Below, piece after piece: positions 11,638 through 22,541 of a stretch of DNA of 64,000 nucleotides (the first letter of the stretch is position 1; every line of letters starts with the position of its first letter). The position numbers and the translations under genes were made by a program. The notes under the pieces are model-generated. The model did not search any database and was not told the DNA's origin. It saw nothing but the letters and a program-made list of their open reading frames with translations. The stretch is from Diospyros lotus (Eukaryota > Streptophyta > Magnoliopsida > Ericales > Ebenaceae). The stretch spans positions 24,624,616 through 24,688,615 of the forward strand of contig NC_068338.1 in the NCBI RefSeq assembly GCF_014633365.1, given 5' to 3'.

Positions 11638-14600
11638 GTCGGCAACTCCGAAGTGCGAAGGATAATGGTGGACACGGGCAGCTCGGTAAATGTAATGTAC
11701 AGAGCATGCTTCGATCAGATGGGTTTGGGACCGGAACAGTTGAGCTCGTCCCCAGAGCCACTCTATGGGTTCACGGGAGACGCAGTGATTCCCGTCGGTC
11801 GGATCAGCCTTCCCCTCACCATCGGGGATGCGAACCGCCAGGCCACTACTTTGGTAGAATTCCTAATAATTGACTGCCCCTCAGCATACAACGTCGTACT
11901 CGGAAGGCCGGCGATGAACGACCTGGATCTAGTCACCTCAACCGAGTCGCTTACGGTGAAATTCCCGACCCCCGACGGTGTAGGGTGTGTACGAGGTGAG
12001 CAGCACCTCGCAAGACGTTGCTATGAGGACGCCCTGAAAATGGGAGCAAAGGGAAAGAAAGTAAATATCATCGCAAAAGTCGGCCCGCGATAAACCGGCC
12101 GATGGGAGGACCTGGATCCACGCGAGGTCGACTGCGAAAAGCCCACCGATCCCATGGAAAAGCTCGAAGATATCTCAGTCGGCGAGGCAAACGAGGAAAG
12201 GCACCTCAAGCTAGGCAAGAGTCTAGCCCCCGAGGTAAAATCCCAACTTACAGATTTCCTTAAAGCTAATCTTGATGTATTCGCATGGAACCACGAAGAT
12301 ATGGTGGGAATCGCCCCAGAAGTCATGTCACACAGGCTCAACGTAGATCCAAGCTACAGGCCAGTGCGCCAGAAGAGGAGGCCAATGACTCCGGAGCGTT
12401 ATACCGCTCTTAAAGAAGAAGTGGACAAACTCTTGGCGAATAATTTCATCAAGGAAGCCCACTATCCGGTCTGGGTGGCCAAACCGGTCCTAGTAAAAAA
12501 GAAAAACGGGAAGTGGAGGACCTGCATCGACTTCACCGACCTGAACAAGGCCTGTCCTAAAGACAGCTTTCCCCTCCCCAGAATCGATCAGCTCGTGGAT
12601 GCAACGGCTGGTCACCGCCTCCTCAGTTTCATGGATGCCTATTCAAGCTACAACCAGATCCCCATGAACCCCGCGGACCAAGAGCACACCTCGTTCATAA
12701 CCGACCGGGGGCTCTATTGTTACAAGGTCATGCCCTTTGGATTGAAGAATGCTGGCGCGACCTACCAGAGGCTGGTCAATACGATATTCGAAACACTGAT
12801 CGGAAAAACCATGGAAGTATACGTTGACGACATGCTGGTAAAATCCGAGCAAGTGACGAACCACGTTTCCGATCTAAGAGAAACGTTTGGAGTCCTCAGG
12901 AAATATCAGATGAAGCTCAACCCGCTCAAGTGCGCCTTCGGTGTAGCCTCTGGAAAATTTCTTAGGTTTATGGTAAACAACAGAGGCATTGAAGCCAACC
13001 CAGACAAAATTAAGGCTCTGCTCGACATGAGGTCGCCCATAAGAAAGAAGGATGTGCAAAGCCTCAATGGTCAGGTCGCGGCTCTGAGCCGTTTCATTTC
13101 AAAGGCAACTGACAAGTGTGCCCCATTCTTCGAGCTTCTAAAAAAGGAGAAAGACTTCAGATGGACAGAAGAATGCGAGTTCGCATTCCAACAACTAAAG
13201 GAGTACATGGGAGGGGCCCCACTGCTCGCCAAACCTAAGGAGGGAGAGAGGTTGACCTTGTACTTAGGAGTATCCCAACAGGCTCTCAGCGCGGCCCTCG
13301 TTCGGGGGGAAGAAGGGGTGCAGCACCCCATTTATTACGTCTCTAAAAGCCTAATCGATGCAGAAACAAGGTACGCACCAATCGAAAAATTGGCTTACTG
13401 TCTAATAGTGGCATCAAGGAAGCTGCGACCCTATTTTCAAGCTCATGAGATCGAAGTCCTGACCAAATACCCATTGAAACAAATCCTCCAAAAACCAGAT
13501 ACCTCAGGCCGTTTACTAAAATGGTCTATTGAGCTCGCTCAGTTCGACATAAAGTACAAACCAAGGACGGCGATAAAGGGTCAAGCGTTGGCAGACTTCA
13601 TTGCCGAGTTTACTAGGCCAATTGACGAGGAGCCGGAAAACTTGAAAGGACCGTCCTGGGAACTATACGTCGATGGATCATCGAACGAACAAGGAGCTGG
13701 AGCCGGGGTTATGCTAATAAGCCCCGAAGGTCACAAAATTCTCTGCGCCCTGAGGTTCGGTTTTTTAGCCACCAATAATGAATCCGAGTATGAAGCCTTA
13801 TTAGCAAGACTCCGCCTGGCAAAGGAAATACGAGCTGAATTCTTGGAGATCTTCAGCGACTCTCAACTAGTTGTCAACCAGGTGCGGGGAGAATACCAAG
13901 CCAGAGACACGAAGATGGCAGCATACTTACAGAAGGCACGCGAACTTTTAGCCACTTTCGAAAAATATGAAATGCATCAAATCCCCCGTTCCCAGAACTC
14001 TCATGCGGACGCTCTGGCTCGCCTAGCAACTGCCCGGGACGCAGAATTCTTGGGGGACATACCTGTCGATTTTTTGGCCACCCCGAGCACGGAACAACGA
14101 GATGAAACGCTACTGATCACGGTGTCCCAAAACTCATGGATGACCCCCATCTTGGAGTATTTGCAAGACGGAAAACTACCGGAAGACAAGCTGGAAGCAC
14201 GTCGCCTGTGAGCTCAAGCTGCCCGATACTGCATCTACGATGAAAGACTGTACAAGAGGGGATTCTCAGCCCCACTCCTGAGGTGCATTGACGGCATCGA
14301 TTGCCAGTCTATGCTAGAAGAAATTCATGCAGGCCACTGTGGTAATCATGCAGGGGCACTCTCTCTGGCACAAAAGGCCCTCCGACAAGGGTTTTATTGG
14401 CCAACCGTGAAGCAAGATGCCATAGAAACGGTCAAGAAATGCGAGAAGTGCCAAAGGTTCGCCAAGGTTCCGCGAGCTCCGCCGGCTTACCTGCAGCAGA
14501 TGAGCAGCCCTTGGCCCTTTGCCATTTGGGGCATGGATCTAATCGGGCCGCTGCCCACGGCTCGCGGAGGATGCAAACATACCATAGTGGCAGTTGACTA

Positions 14601-15372
14601 CTTCACCAAATGGGCAGAGGCCAAAGAGCTCGCACAGATCACCAGTGCGAAGACACAAGCTTTTACATGGGATAACATAATCTGCAGATTCGGAGTGCCA
14701 CAGTAAATAGTAACGGACAACGGAACCCAATTCATCAGCGAGCAATTCATCCAATTCTGCGAGTCAATGGGGATTCAAAAGAGTTTCACCGCCGTTGATC
14801 ACCCCCAGGCCAATGGGCAGGTCGAAGCAGTCAACAAAATAATCAAGCAGACCCTGAAGACAAAGCTTGAGGCTAGAAAGGGGGCCTGGGTGGATGAACT
14901 GCAAACAGTACTATGGACCTATCGGACAACAGCCCGAAGCAGCACTGGAGAAACCCCATTCTCAATGGCGTATGGGTCGGAGGCTATGATCCCCGCTGAG
15001 AATAAAGTGGCCAGCCACCGAAAGGCCACCTTCAGCTCAGATCGCAATAACGAGCTACTGGCGGCTAATCTGGACCTGCTCGAGGAATCAAGAGATGTAG
15101 CTCGCGTGAGGATCGCCATTTATCAACAAAGGGTGGCACGATACTATAACAGGAAGGTCCGAATCCGACGTTACAACGTCGGAGATCCGGTACTACGCCT
15201 AGTACTGCCAGGAGCACGGGCGGCAAGCGATGGCACCTTAGGTCCTAACTGGGAAGGTCCATTTATCATCAAAGAAAATTTGAATAACGGAGCATATCAT
15301 CTGGCAAACATGGACTGTCTCCCTCTCCCACGAGCTTGGAACGCAGAACACCTTCATCCTTACTTCAGATAA
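11638..15372 (+). pseudogene. Tat-type Pol: protease, reverse transcriptase, dual RNase H, integrase, with in-frame stops
   Basis: It continues in the Gag frame. Protease: IMVDTGSSVNVMY at about 11665. Reverse transcriptase: about 12300-13200, with the catalytic YVDDMLVKS at about 12820. First RNase H-like domain: about 13240-13610. Second, archaeal-type RNase H: about 13660-14030, with YVDGSS, NNESEYEAL, FSDSQLV and SHADALA supplying the acidic residues. Integrase: zinc-binding HAGHCGNHAG...CEKCQRF, then the core Asp in GMDLIGPL, Asp in VTDNGTQF and Glu in ANGQVEAVNK. The stop after HPYFR at 15370-15372 is the natural end. In-frame stops lie at 12091, 14209 and 14704. There are no frameshifts over 3.7 kb. 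Confidence 0.9.
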
Positions 15373-16661
15373 ATGTAATCGTTCTTGCCTATGCTCCGTC
15401 TTTTTCATTACGAATGACTTTCGTGATTCTGGTCAGAATTTATGAACTTTCATTGCACTTTATTCTTATTGGTATTCGATTGAATGCCCCCGTAACGAGG
15501 GGTCGAGAAGCCATGGTTTGCGAGCTGAGGCCTAAATAACCTAGCCACGGCGCTACGGTCAACGGCTTAACCGAGCATTCACCTTGGTCCCTCCCTCAGG
15601 TCGTGGTTTGCGAGCTGAGAACCAATCATCTTGACTTTATGTCATGGTTTGGAACCTACTGAGCAACCACTTCCACAAGTAACCCCGAGCTTGGGTTCGC
15701 TAGCCAAGGTCCTTTTATCTTGACTTAAAGCCATGGTCTGCGACCTACCTGGGTGTTCCCTCTCAGTTCAAATAAAACTTGTAGAAGCCACTGGGTGTTA
15801 GCTGAGGCCGTAACGCGATCTACCTGGACACATATCCCGGCCGTACAAGTCAAACGAGATAACAAGCCATGGTGTGTTAGCTGGGGTCACTCTATGACCC
15901 GCCTGAATATATAACTTGGTGGTACAGGCTGCGCTTTCACTAGCTGGGGTCCTCCTATCTTGGCTTAAAGCCATGGTCTGCGACCTACCTGAGTGTTCGC
16001 TCCCAATTTATTGAAAACTTATTAAAGCCTCAACATGCTGGCCGAGGCCATGGCATAATCTCATACCCTAGCAAACTTTGCGTATTGGACCCTATCAGCT
16101 GAGGTCCGTCTTAACTTGGCTAAAAATAAAGCATTCGCGACCTACCAGGCACACGCCCTATAACGAGCTTCTCAGCCACCATATGTTAGACAAGATCACA
16201 AGGCCATCCGACTTTACATATATCTCGGGAAGGCTCTCGTTATTTCGTCAAAATATGCCTAACGGGGTTTCCTGGAAATTGCCTAAGTATGAGTGTTCGC
16301 GCTGATTATTACAACTATCATCAACGAGCTAGTTAAAGAGCGTTAGTCTACGAGCTGATAAAACTCCGGATCTACCTGGACCTATGTTCGAACAGTTCAT
16401 TATCAAGTTACATACTCAAAAGTTTCTTATCAGTGAATCTTTCAAAAATACGGGAGCTTTGTTGAAGAGATTTTCAAGTTATACCATGAAGAAGTTACTT
16501 TCAAGTCACCTCATCGAAATTGATTCAAGAATCGTCATGCCAAAACCTCGTCAGAGTTAACTTGAATTCGCGAAGAAATCTGAGGCAACGTGCACAAAAT
16601 GCCAATTTTTATTATTAGATGAAGCTCGCGTTACAAAAAAAAAAAAATACATGTGGGAATC
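15373..16661. repeat. Post-pol spacer with degenerate tandem repeats
   Basis: Between pol and the antisense gene, a unit containing ttaaagccatggtctgcgac and ctacctg recurs at about 15725 and 15961 (spacing about 236 bp), with weaker copies of gccatggtttgcgagctgag at 15510 and about 15602. Related phrases (gctggggtc, gcgacctac) are scattered to about 16380. No coding region was recognised on either strand. Such repeat-rich spacers are common in Tat elements. Confidence 0.6.
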
Positions 16662-19213
16662 CTAGCTAAGAGGGGCGTTCGGTTCTGCAGGATCAACCTC
16701 GACAGGGCGAGCTTCAGTAGGTAGGGTCGGCTGGAGATCGACCTTGACAGTCCCGGCTGGGCAAACCTCGGCAACCTCCACAGGAGGCTCCTTGGCAGTC
16801 TCACCAGGCTGAGCCACGGCGACCCCGGATAGCTCGGCCCCGAGCTGAGGAGCTTGCGTTGCGACCAAAAACGAGTCAAGGGGACTGGCATCATCAACAT
16901 CCTCCACGGCCTCGGCAGCATACCGAGCCACCTCCTCGACAGCCTGCGCACCAAAGAAGGAGAAATCCATCTCAGGATGGTTCACCCAAAGGGTGTACAG
17001 AAATGCCGAGCAAGTGTCGGATCTAGTCTCCCTACACGCCGCGTCCATCCGCTCTCCAACCTCCGCCCTTATATCGTCAATGGTCCTCTTGGCAAGCTCC
17101 TCGCATCGGACGGCACGATCATCTGCCCGTGTCCGCTCCTCCTTCGCCACCCTAAGCTTGCCTCGGTTGATTTGAGTCGCTCCTCAGCCCTCCGCAACTC
17201 TGCCTTCGCTCCATTTAGCTCGTCGGTAAGCCCGGAGTTGGCTTGCTCCCACATGTTCTTCGACCTGCGAAGCTCCTCGTCGAGATCTTTATTCTTCTGG
17301 ATCTCCATCCTCAGACGCGTCAAGCAACCCTCCACCTCCTTTTGAGTGGCAAAGAGCTCGACCTGGAGATCTTTCTTCTCATCCGAGAGCTTCGTTATTT
17401 CGGCCTTTTGGGCGTTCTTCTCGTCCTCAAGCTTCGCTATTTCGGCCTGACGAGACATGCTCACCGACTGAAGCTGCTCCTTAAAATCTTTGTACTGAGC
17501 TCGGAGCTTCACGGCAGCAAGAGAAGTCTGCAAAAGAAGAAATGTTAGCTCATTAAAAAAGTAGGCTAACAAACCGAGGTACGAAGAATTCCTACTTACC
17601 ACCAGGCTGTGACGGGCGACAAAATCACAAAGGGGGATTCCCTTTAACTTCGGGTAGTCGAGGGGCTTCGAGTTCGGACCCAGGAAGTCGGGCACGGAAT
17701 CCAGGAGGGGACCAACAAAGACCCCTCCTGGCAGGGCCTCCACGGCCAGCTCCTTCTCACGGACCCTGACCCATTTGGCCCTGATATCCTCCCCCTGTTG
17801 CAGCTGGTCCGATCTCCGTTTCGAGCTGGCAGCAGGAGCGTCTCGAACCTCCACTGCGACCTCCTTCCCACGGGCTCCACTCGAACCATGGTCTCGGGAG
17901 GTAGGGGGCCGATGCCCCAGCTGCAGATGAGCTTGCTTTGACTGTTGGGGCTGACGGGGCGTGTTCTTTGCCGCTGCTCCTGCTGCCCCCCCCCCCCCCG
18001 CGACTGTTGGGTTTGCTGCTGCTGAGGGCGTGATTGCGGCTGCGGCTGCTCCGACCTGCCATCCCGCGAGCTATAGCTCGGGGTTATGGAGGACGTAGTG
18101 CTCGACCTCGCCCTATGACGCTTCGGTTGGAGGAGCTCGAGATCAACCATATTATCGTCTTGGTCGGCTTCCCCTCTTGAACTGTTCGTCTCAGCGAGCT
18201 GTAAGCCGGAAGGGAGAATCTCCGCACCCAAGTCCCTGAAATGATCTCCCTCGATAGTCTCGGTGCCAAGAGGAGGGGCGAACTCGTATTCGCAAAGTAG
18301 CTCGTCCGAAAGTTCAAGAATTTCCGAGCTCGACTCCGCAGCCACAAGTTTGCCAAGGATATCAGTCTCCTCGGCCGATAAAATCGGTTTCTTCCCCCCA
18401 AAATCTGCATCAAAGCATGAGCAAGTTAAAACAAGCACTCTCGGAACAAAGGAAAGATTTATGAGAGCTCATATTCTCTTACCAGGGGTCAGTGCGAAGC
18501 TACAATTCCTAAGTAGAGAGAGGGAAGGGCAAGACACGAAGAACCAACTGGACTTGTAATCGCCCACGTTGGACTTCCCCTTTGCTTTACCCTGAGGAAG
18601 GGCGGCCTTGTACGGAGAAGGACGAGCCGCCAGGTAATACAGCCCGTCCTTGGCATTTTTGAAAGAAAATAAAAATCTTATCAGTTTTGGCGAAGGGAGA
18701 GGAAGTTTGTTTATAAGGAATAAAACGGCCAAAGAAGTAAGTTGGGCATACGAATTCGGTGTTAGTTGGAAGGGGGCGAGCTTGACGTCGTTCAAGAGGG
18801 CGATAAGGTACGGGGCTACTGGGAACCTAAAGCCAGACTCGAGGTGTTGGGGGCTAATAGCTATGAAATTGGCTGGCGGGTAGGCTGCATGAGAGCTCGA
18901 AGCAGAGATGTATATTCGGCAGGTCCTAGGGAGACGAAACTCCTGAGCACAAGTCATCACCTCGTGAAGCTTGGCCTTGGACGAGAATCTCTTGAAGACC
19001 GCAAGATCAGCACTCCCACCAGCGATCTGATCTTGAACCTTCAGCTCGTTTTCCCGAGAGGTCGGGACGGCGACCTCCCTGCACCCCTTTGCTTGCACCC
19101 CCAAGATTTTGGCCCTCCATAATGAGACAATCTTCGGAGCTCGAAGTGTCGTTTTCTCCTACGATATAATTGCAGTGCTTTTGACCTGAATTTCCACGGT
19201 GTTGGTCGGACAT
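16662..19213 (-). pseudogene. Antisense gene of the Tat element (putative gypsy-type transposon protein), spliced, frameshifted
   Basis: The minus-strand gene starts at ATG 19213 (MSDQHRGNSGQKHCNYI). Exon 1 runs to 18483, intron 18482-18405 (GTAAGA...TGCAG), exon 2 18404-17600, intron 17599-17528 (GTAAGT...TTGCAG), exon 3 17527-16662. Both introns keep the reading phase. Exon 1 resembles the plant domain annotated as putative gypsy-type transposon (Pfam Transposase_28), for example RTCRIYISASSSHAAYPPANFIAIS. Exon 2 is low-complexity Q/S/R-rich, and exon 3 is a long coiled coil then an acidic tail. About 800 residues are expected. Three frameshifts are needed: near 19100 (run of C), 17986-17999 (run of C) and about 17165. 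The function of these antisense proteins is unknown. Confidence 0.75.
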
Positions 19214-19550
19214 CTACAAAGGAAAAGAGAGAACAGTCAGGTCGCAAGTCGCGAACCAGACCTCAAGAAACTAGAAGAAAAACCCTAAAACGTCCCCTAG
19301 GTCTTCCAGGCCGAGCGCTTCGCAAAAGGGGTACCGCCTAGGGCGGAGGGGCTGCAGCCGCAAGCCCGGTGTTCCATGAAAAGCTAATCCTAAGGTCATT
19401 GGACCCAAAGGCCCAGCAAACGCCAAACCGAATCGTGCCATTTCTCCAAAAATGAGAACGACATCGATCGACGAAGCCAGAGAAACCACCGACGGCTAAC
19501 CAACGATGGACGGCCTCACAAGAAAAAGAAGAAAGTCACGACAAACTTAC
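19214..19550 (-). other. Leader intron of the antisense gene
   Basis: On the minus strand a donor GTAAGTTT (19550 downward) is preceded by exon-like sequence ending TTTTAG. An acceptor with a pyrimidine tract (TTCTCTCTTTTCCTTTGTAG, ending at 19214) directly abuts the ATG at 19213. The 337-bp intron would sit wholly in the 5' leader. This is assigned from splice motifs only. Confidence 0.6.
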
Positions 19551-19728
19551 CTAAAAGCTGCGCTTGACGACTGAATGGGGACTCGTACCAAGCACCGGAC
19601 GAGAACGGCAGACGTCTGAAAGCACGGCGATAATGGAGGCCTCGAGAGAGGAAAGAGAAAGCAGGGAGGCAAAGGTTTGAGGGAGTTTCAAAATAGCGTG
19701 AAAGAAGAAGCGGGTGGACACTCCCCAC

Positions 19729-19736
19729 TATTTATA
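19729..19736 (-). promoter_or_regulatory. TATA box for the antisense gene
   Basis: The minus strand reads AGTATAAATAGTGGGG, a canonical plant TATA box. Transcription would start about 30 bp on, near 19700, run through the leader exon to 19551, then the leader intron. It lies 268 bp inside the 3' LTR boundary and so belongs to the internal region, not to the LTR promoter. Confidence 0.6.
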
Positions 19737-19990
19737 CTGACGGCCTGGTCCATCCCAACCGTCGGATCAAATGACGACTTATCACATGCTCCGCATCCAG
19801 CGGCCGCACAACAGCTTGTGGGTCCCACGAGTGTAATCATGCGCAGAAATGGGGAGGGGGCAGGCATTAAATGCGCTGCCGACAAAGCGTGCTGCATGGA
19901 ACGACGAGACTTAAGGTGATTGGGCAGAAGTCGGAGGGATGGAAGAACAGCTAGCACGCGTCAGTTCCCAGCACGAAGATCGTGCCGCGA

Positions 19991-20003
19991 ACCGGGGGGC
20001 TTA
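19991..20003 (+). other. Polypurine tract of the Tat element
   Basis: accggggggctta directly precedes the 3' LTR. A G-rich purine tract at this place primes plus-strand DNA synthesis in LTR retrotransposons. Confidence 0.65.
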
Positions 20004-20699
20004 TGTTATATGTATTTCCCGCATCACCCCGCATGGGCCAGACTCGGTCCGATAGACCGGCCCAATCACCCAAGGCCAAGAAGGCCCGGACGACCTCGTC
20101 AAGGAAGGTCCAGCCTCCACCAAAGATCCGGAACTCGTAAAGCGAGCATATGACGAGCTCCCGGTAATCCCCCAACGAGCTCGGAGCAATCGACTAACGA
20201 GCTCCTGAAATATCCTCCAGATCGCTGGCCCATCCAGGTCGCTGGTCTAAAACCTCCAGCTCGCATGAGCGGCAAAGCTGCTGAGAAGTCAGAGGTAGGG
20301 TCCGATCACTTTATCTGTAACAGCCCATGCCCCTCGTAATGAGGATCCCACTCCCGGTCTTGCGAAGGCGGTAAGAACTGTTTGTCCCCCATTATACAAA
20401 CACTGTATTTTTATATATTATCTAAATTGTAAAAGCCCCTCAAGATAAATGAGAATCAAAGAGACCATGAGGGCAGAGAAGGAGGACAAGAAAAATAATA
20501 ATCAGATACCGCCACTCTAGGAGAATAATCAGATGGCGGCCGTGGACTAGACATCGTTCTGGCCGAACCACGTAAAAGATTCTGGTGTATACGCTTGGAA
20601 CTTTTGGGGGAGGGGTTTTCTTCCTTCCTTCTCGGTATTTTTGAATTGACTCACCGCGGCCCAAAACGAATCACGGTCGGCCGAAATCAAACGTCGACA
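20004..20699 (+). repeat. 3' LTR of the Tat-type gypsy element
   Basis: 696 bp, starting TGTTATATG and ending GTCGACA. About 16 substitutions distinguish it from the 5' LTR by eye, mostly transitions, with no visible indel. Confidence 0.92.
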
Positions 20700-21939
20700 T
20701 TTTTTATAGTACAATATTTTATATAAAATTAAATACAAATATTTTATAATATAATATTTGTATTTTTTAAATTTATTAATTTTATAAATTTATTATTATT
20801 TGTATTTTATATAATATAATATTTTTTTAATTTGTTTTAATTTCCCCCATGTGTCCCCCTCCCATCCCCCCGTGCCACGCCCCTCCCCCCGCGCGCGCGA
20901 AATTGAAATCGACCCCCCACCCCCCTCCAATTTTTTTAATTCGCCGCCCACCTCTCCCCATCCCCCCATCCCTTTCCCCACTTCTGTACTCCCAGTCTGC
21001 ATCTCTCCCTCCCTCCTTTGCTGTCACAATTAATATATTTTGCAGTTTAGTAGGACTTTTTATAAGGTATTTTTTCTTTCCTTTTGTCTATATATTTATT
21101 TTTATCATTTTAACTGTTAGATTTATTTTAAATGTTTCTAAGATAAAGAATATTTATGTTAGTTATAGATTGTTTACTTTTAATTGATATGTCAATTTCA
21201 CTTTAATATCTCTATTATTTATATTTATTGCATGTATATTATTATTTATTTTATGTTTATATAGTTGTATATTTTGTATATATTATCATGTATTGTGTAT
21301 ATATTATTGATGATTTATACGAAAAAAATATTAAAAAATGTGTAAAAAAATTATTATGTCATTCAACATTTATGAATGAAATATTTATTAAAAAAATTAT
21401 TTTTAATAAATATACATTTTTTTTGTAAAAACAGTGTTTTATGTATTTATTTATTAAATATATTATAATGATTATAAATAAAAAAACTTAATATTTTTAT
21501 TTTAATTAGTTCTTATTTTTATTTTAAAATTAAAAATACAAATACAAATATAATGTTATAAATATTGTTTGTTAGTTAGGTATTTATTAAATATAAATTT
21601 TAAAATTGAAAATGCAAATATAATGTTATAAAATTTAACATTTGTAACATTTTTAAATATTAATATTTATGAAAATATTTATTTTTATATAAAAATTAAT
21701 TTATGTAATTTTATTTATATTTTCATTTGTATTTAATTTAATTAATGAAATTATTTTTTTAATTTTTACATTCTTACATGATTTAAAATAATTTATTTTT
21801 TTAAATTTTAATATATACTTTTAATTTTATTATTATTATTTTTTTAATTTTTACATTCTTACTTGATTTAAAAAAATTTAATTTTAATTTTATTTTATTT
21901 AAATTATAATATATAATATTTATTTTTTATTTTAAAAAA
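20700..21939. other. AT-rich interior of the CACTA element, right side
   Basis: Very AT-rich, apart from a C-rich patch at about 20840-21010 that translates to proline-rich low complexity on one strand. No transposase or other gene was recognised. Confidence 0.5.
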
Positions 21940-22520
21940 TAATTTAGTGACGAGAAGCCCCGTTACTAATCTATGACGGGTTCCCTTCGCTAATTAGTGA
22001 CAATAGCCCCTGTCACAGGTTAGGAATTCAAATAAAATTTTAATTTAATTTTATATAAATATTAATATATATTTTTTATGTTTTATTTATAATTTAGTGA
22101 TGGAAACTCCCATCACACATCTGCAACAGAGATTCCCGTCGCTAATCAGTGACAGTAGCCTTCGTAACAAATTAGGAATTCAAATAAAATTTTAATTTAA
22201 TTTTATATAAATTTTAATATATATTTTGTATTTTTTTATTTATAATTTAGTGACAACCTCGTCATAAATTAGAAATAAAACTAATTTAAAATTAAAATAT
22301 ATAATTTTATTTTTTATTTAAAAAATATTTTAGTAACAAAAAGCCTCGTCACTGATCTGCGACGGGGCTACCATGGTTTCCCGTTACAGATCTGTGACGG
22401 TAGCCCCAGTCGCTAATTTCGTCACTAAAAGCATCCGTCGCTAAATCCGTGACTAAATTTCAGCGACACCAATTTTAGTAACGGATTTTCTTATTTTAGC
22501 AACGAATTTTTCCATTACTA
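21940..22520. repeat. Right subterminal repeats of the CACTA element
   Basis: A tandem unit of about 152 bp (taggaattcaaataaaattt at 22021 and again at 22173) includes gtgacgg/ccgtcac motifs. Further motifs crowd 22330-22500 (gcgacgggg, gtcgctaaat). These mirror the left subterminal array. Confidence 0.65.
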
Positions 22521-22541
22521 AATTTGATTTTTCTTATAATG

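Larger units (their letters stand above)
9106..20699 (+). mobile_element. Tat-clade Ty3/gypsy LTR retrotransposon, near full length
   Basis: Two 696-bp LTRs starting TGTTATATG and ending CGTCGACA bracket gag, protease, reverse transcriptase, two RNase H domains, integrase, a repeat-rich spacer and a minus-strand gene. The second, archaeal-type RNase H and an extra region after pol with an antisense gene are marks of the Tat clade. By eye the LTRs differ at about 16 of 696 positions, so insertion was recent compared with the copia host. The flanks are atttt on the left and ttttt on the right, a 5-bp duplication with one mismatch in a T-rich site. Gag-pol has eight in-frame stops, so this copy cannot make its proteins. 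Confidence 0.92.
6714..22541. mobile_element. CACTA (En/Spm-type) DNA transposon shell, non-autonomous, carrying a nested gypsy element
   Basis: The left end is cactacaaaaaatcc. The right end reads, on the minus strand, cattataagaaaaatc, a mutated copy of the same terminal repeat. A 3-bp duplication gaa flanks it (6711-6713 and 22542-22544), as expected for CACTA transposons. Deleting the element and one gaa rejoins the copia reverse transcriptase in frame at Tyr-Glu. Subterminal regions are rich in gtgacg/cgtcac motifs in both orientations (6740-7270 and 21940-22520), the usual binding-site arrays of this superfamily. Without the gypsy insertion it is about 4.2 kb. No transposase was recognised, so it probably moved with an enzyme supplied by another copy. 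Confidence 0.8.

Noticed and set aside
9101..20704. Perfect target duplication for the gypsy element
   Set aside because: atttt against ttttt has one mismatch in T-rich sequence, so it is weak evidence on its own; the LTR pair carries the call.
20849..21187. Proline-rich open frame inside the CACTA element
   Set aside because: Low-complexity C-rich patch, no transposase motif.
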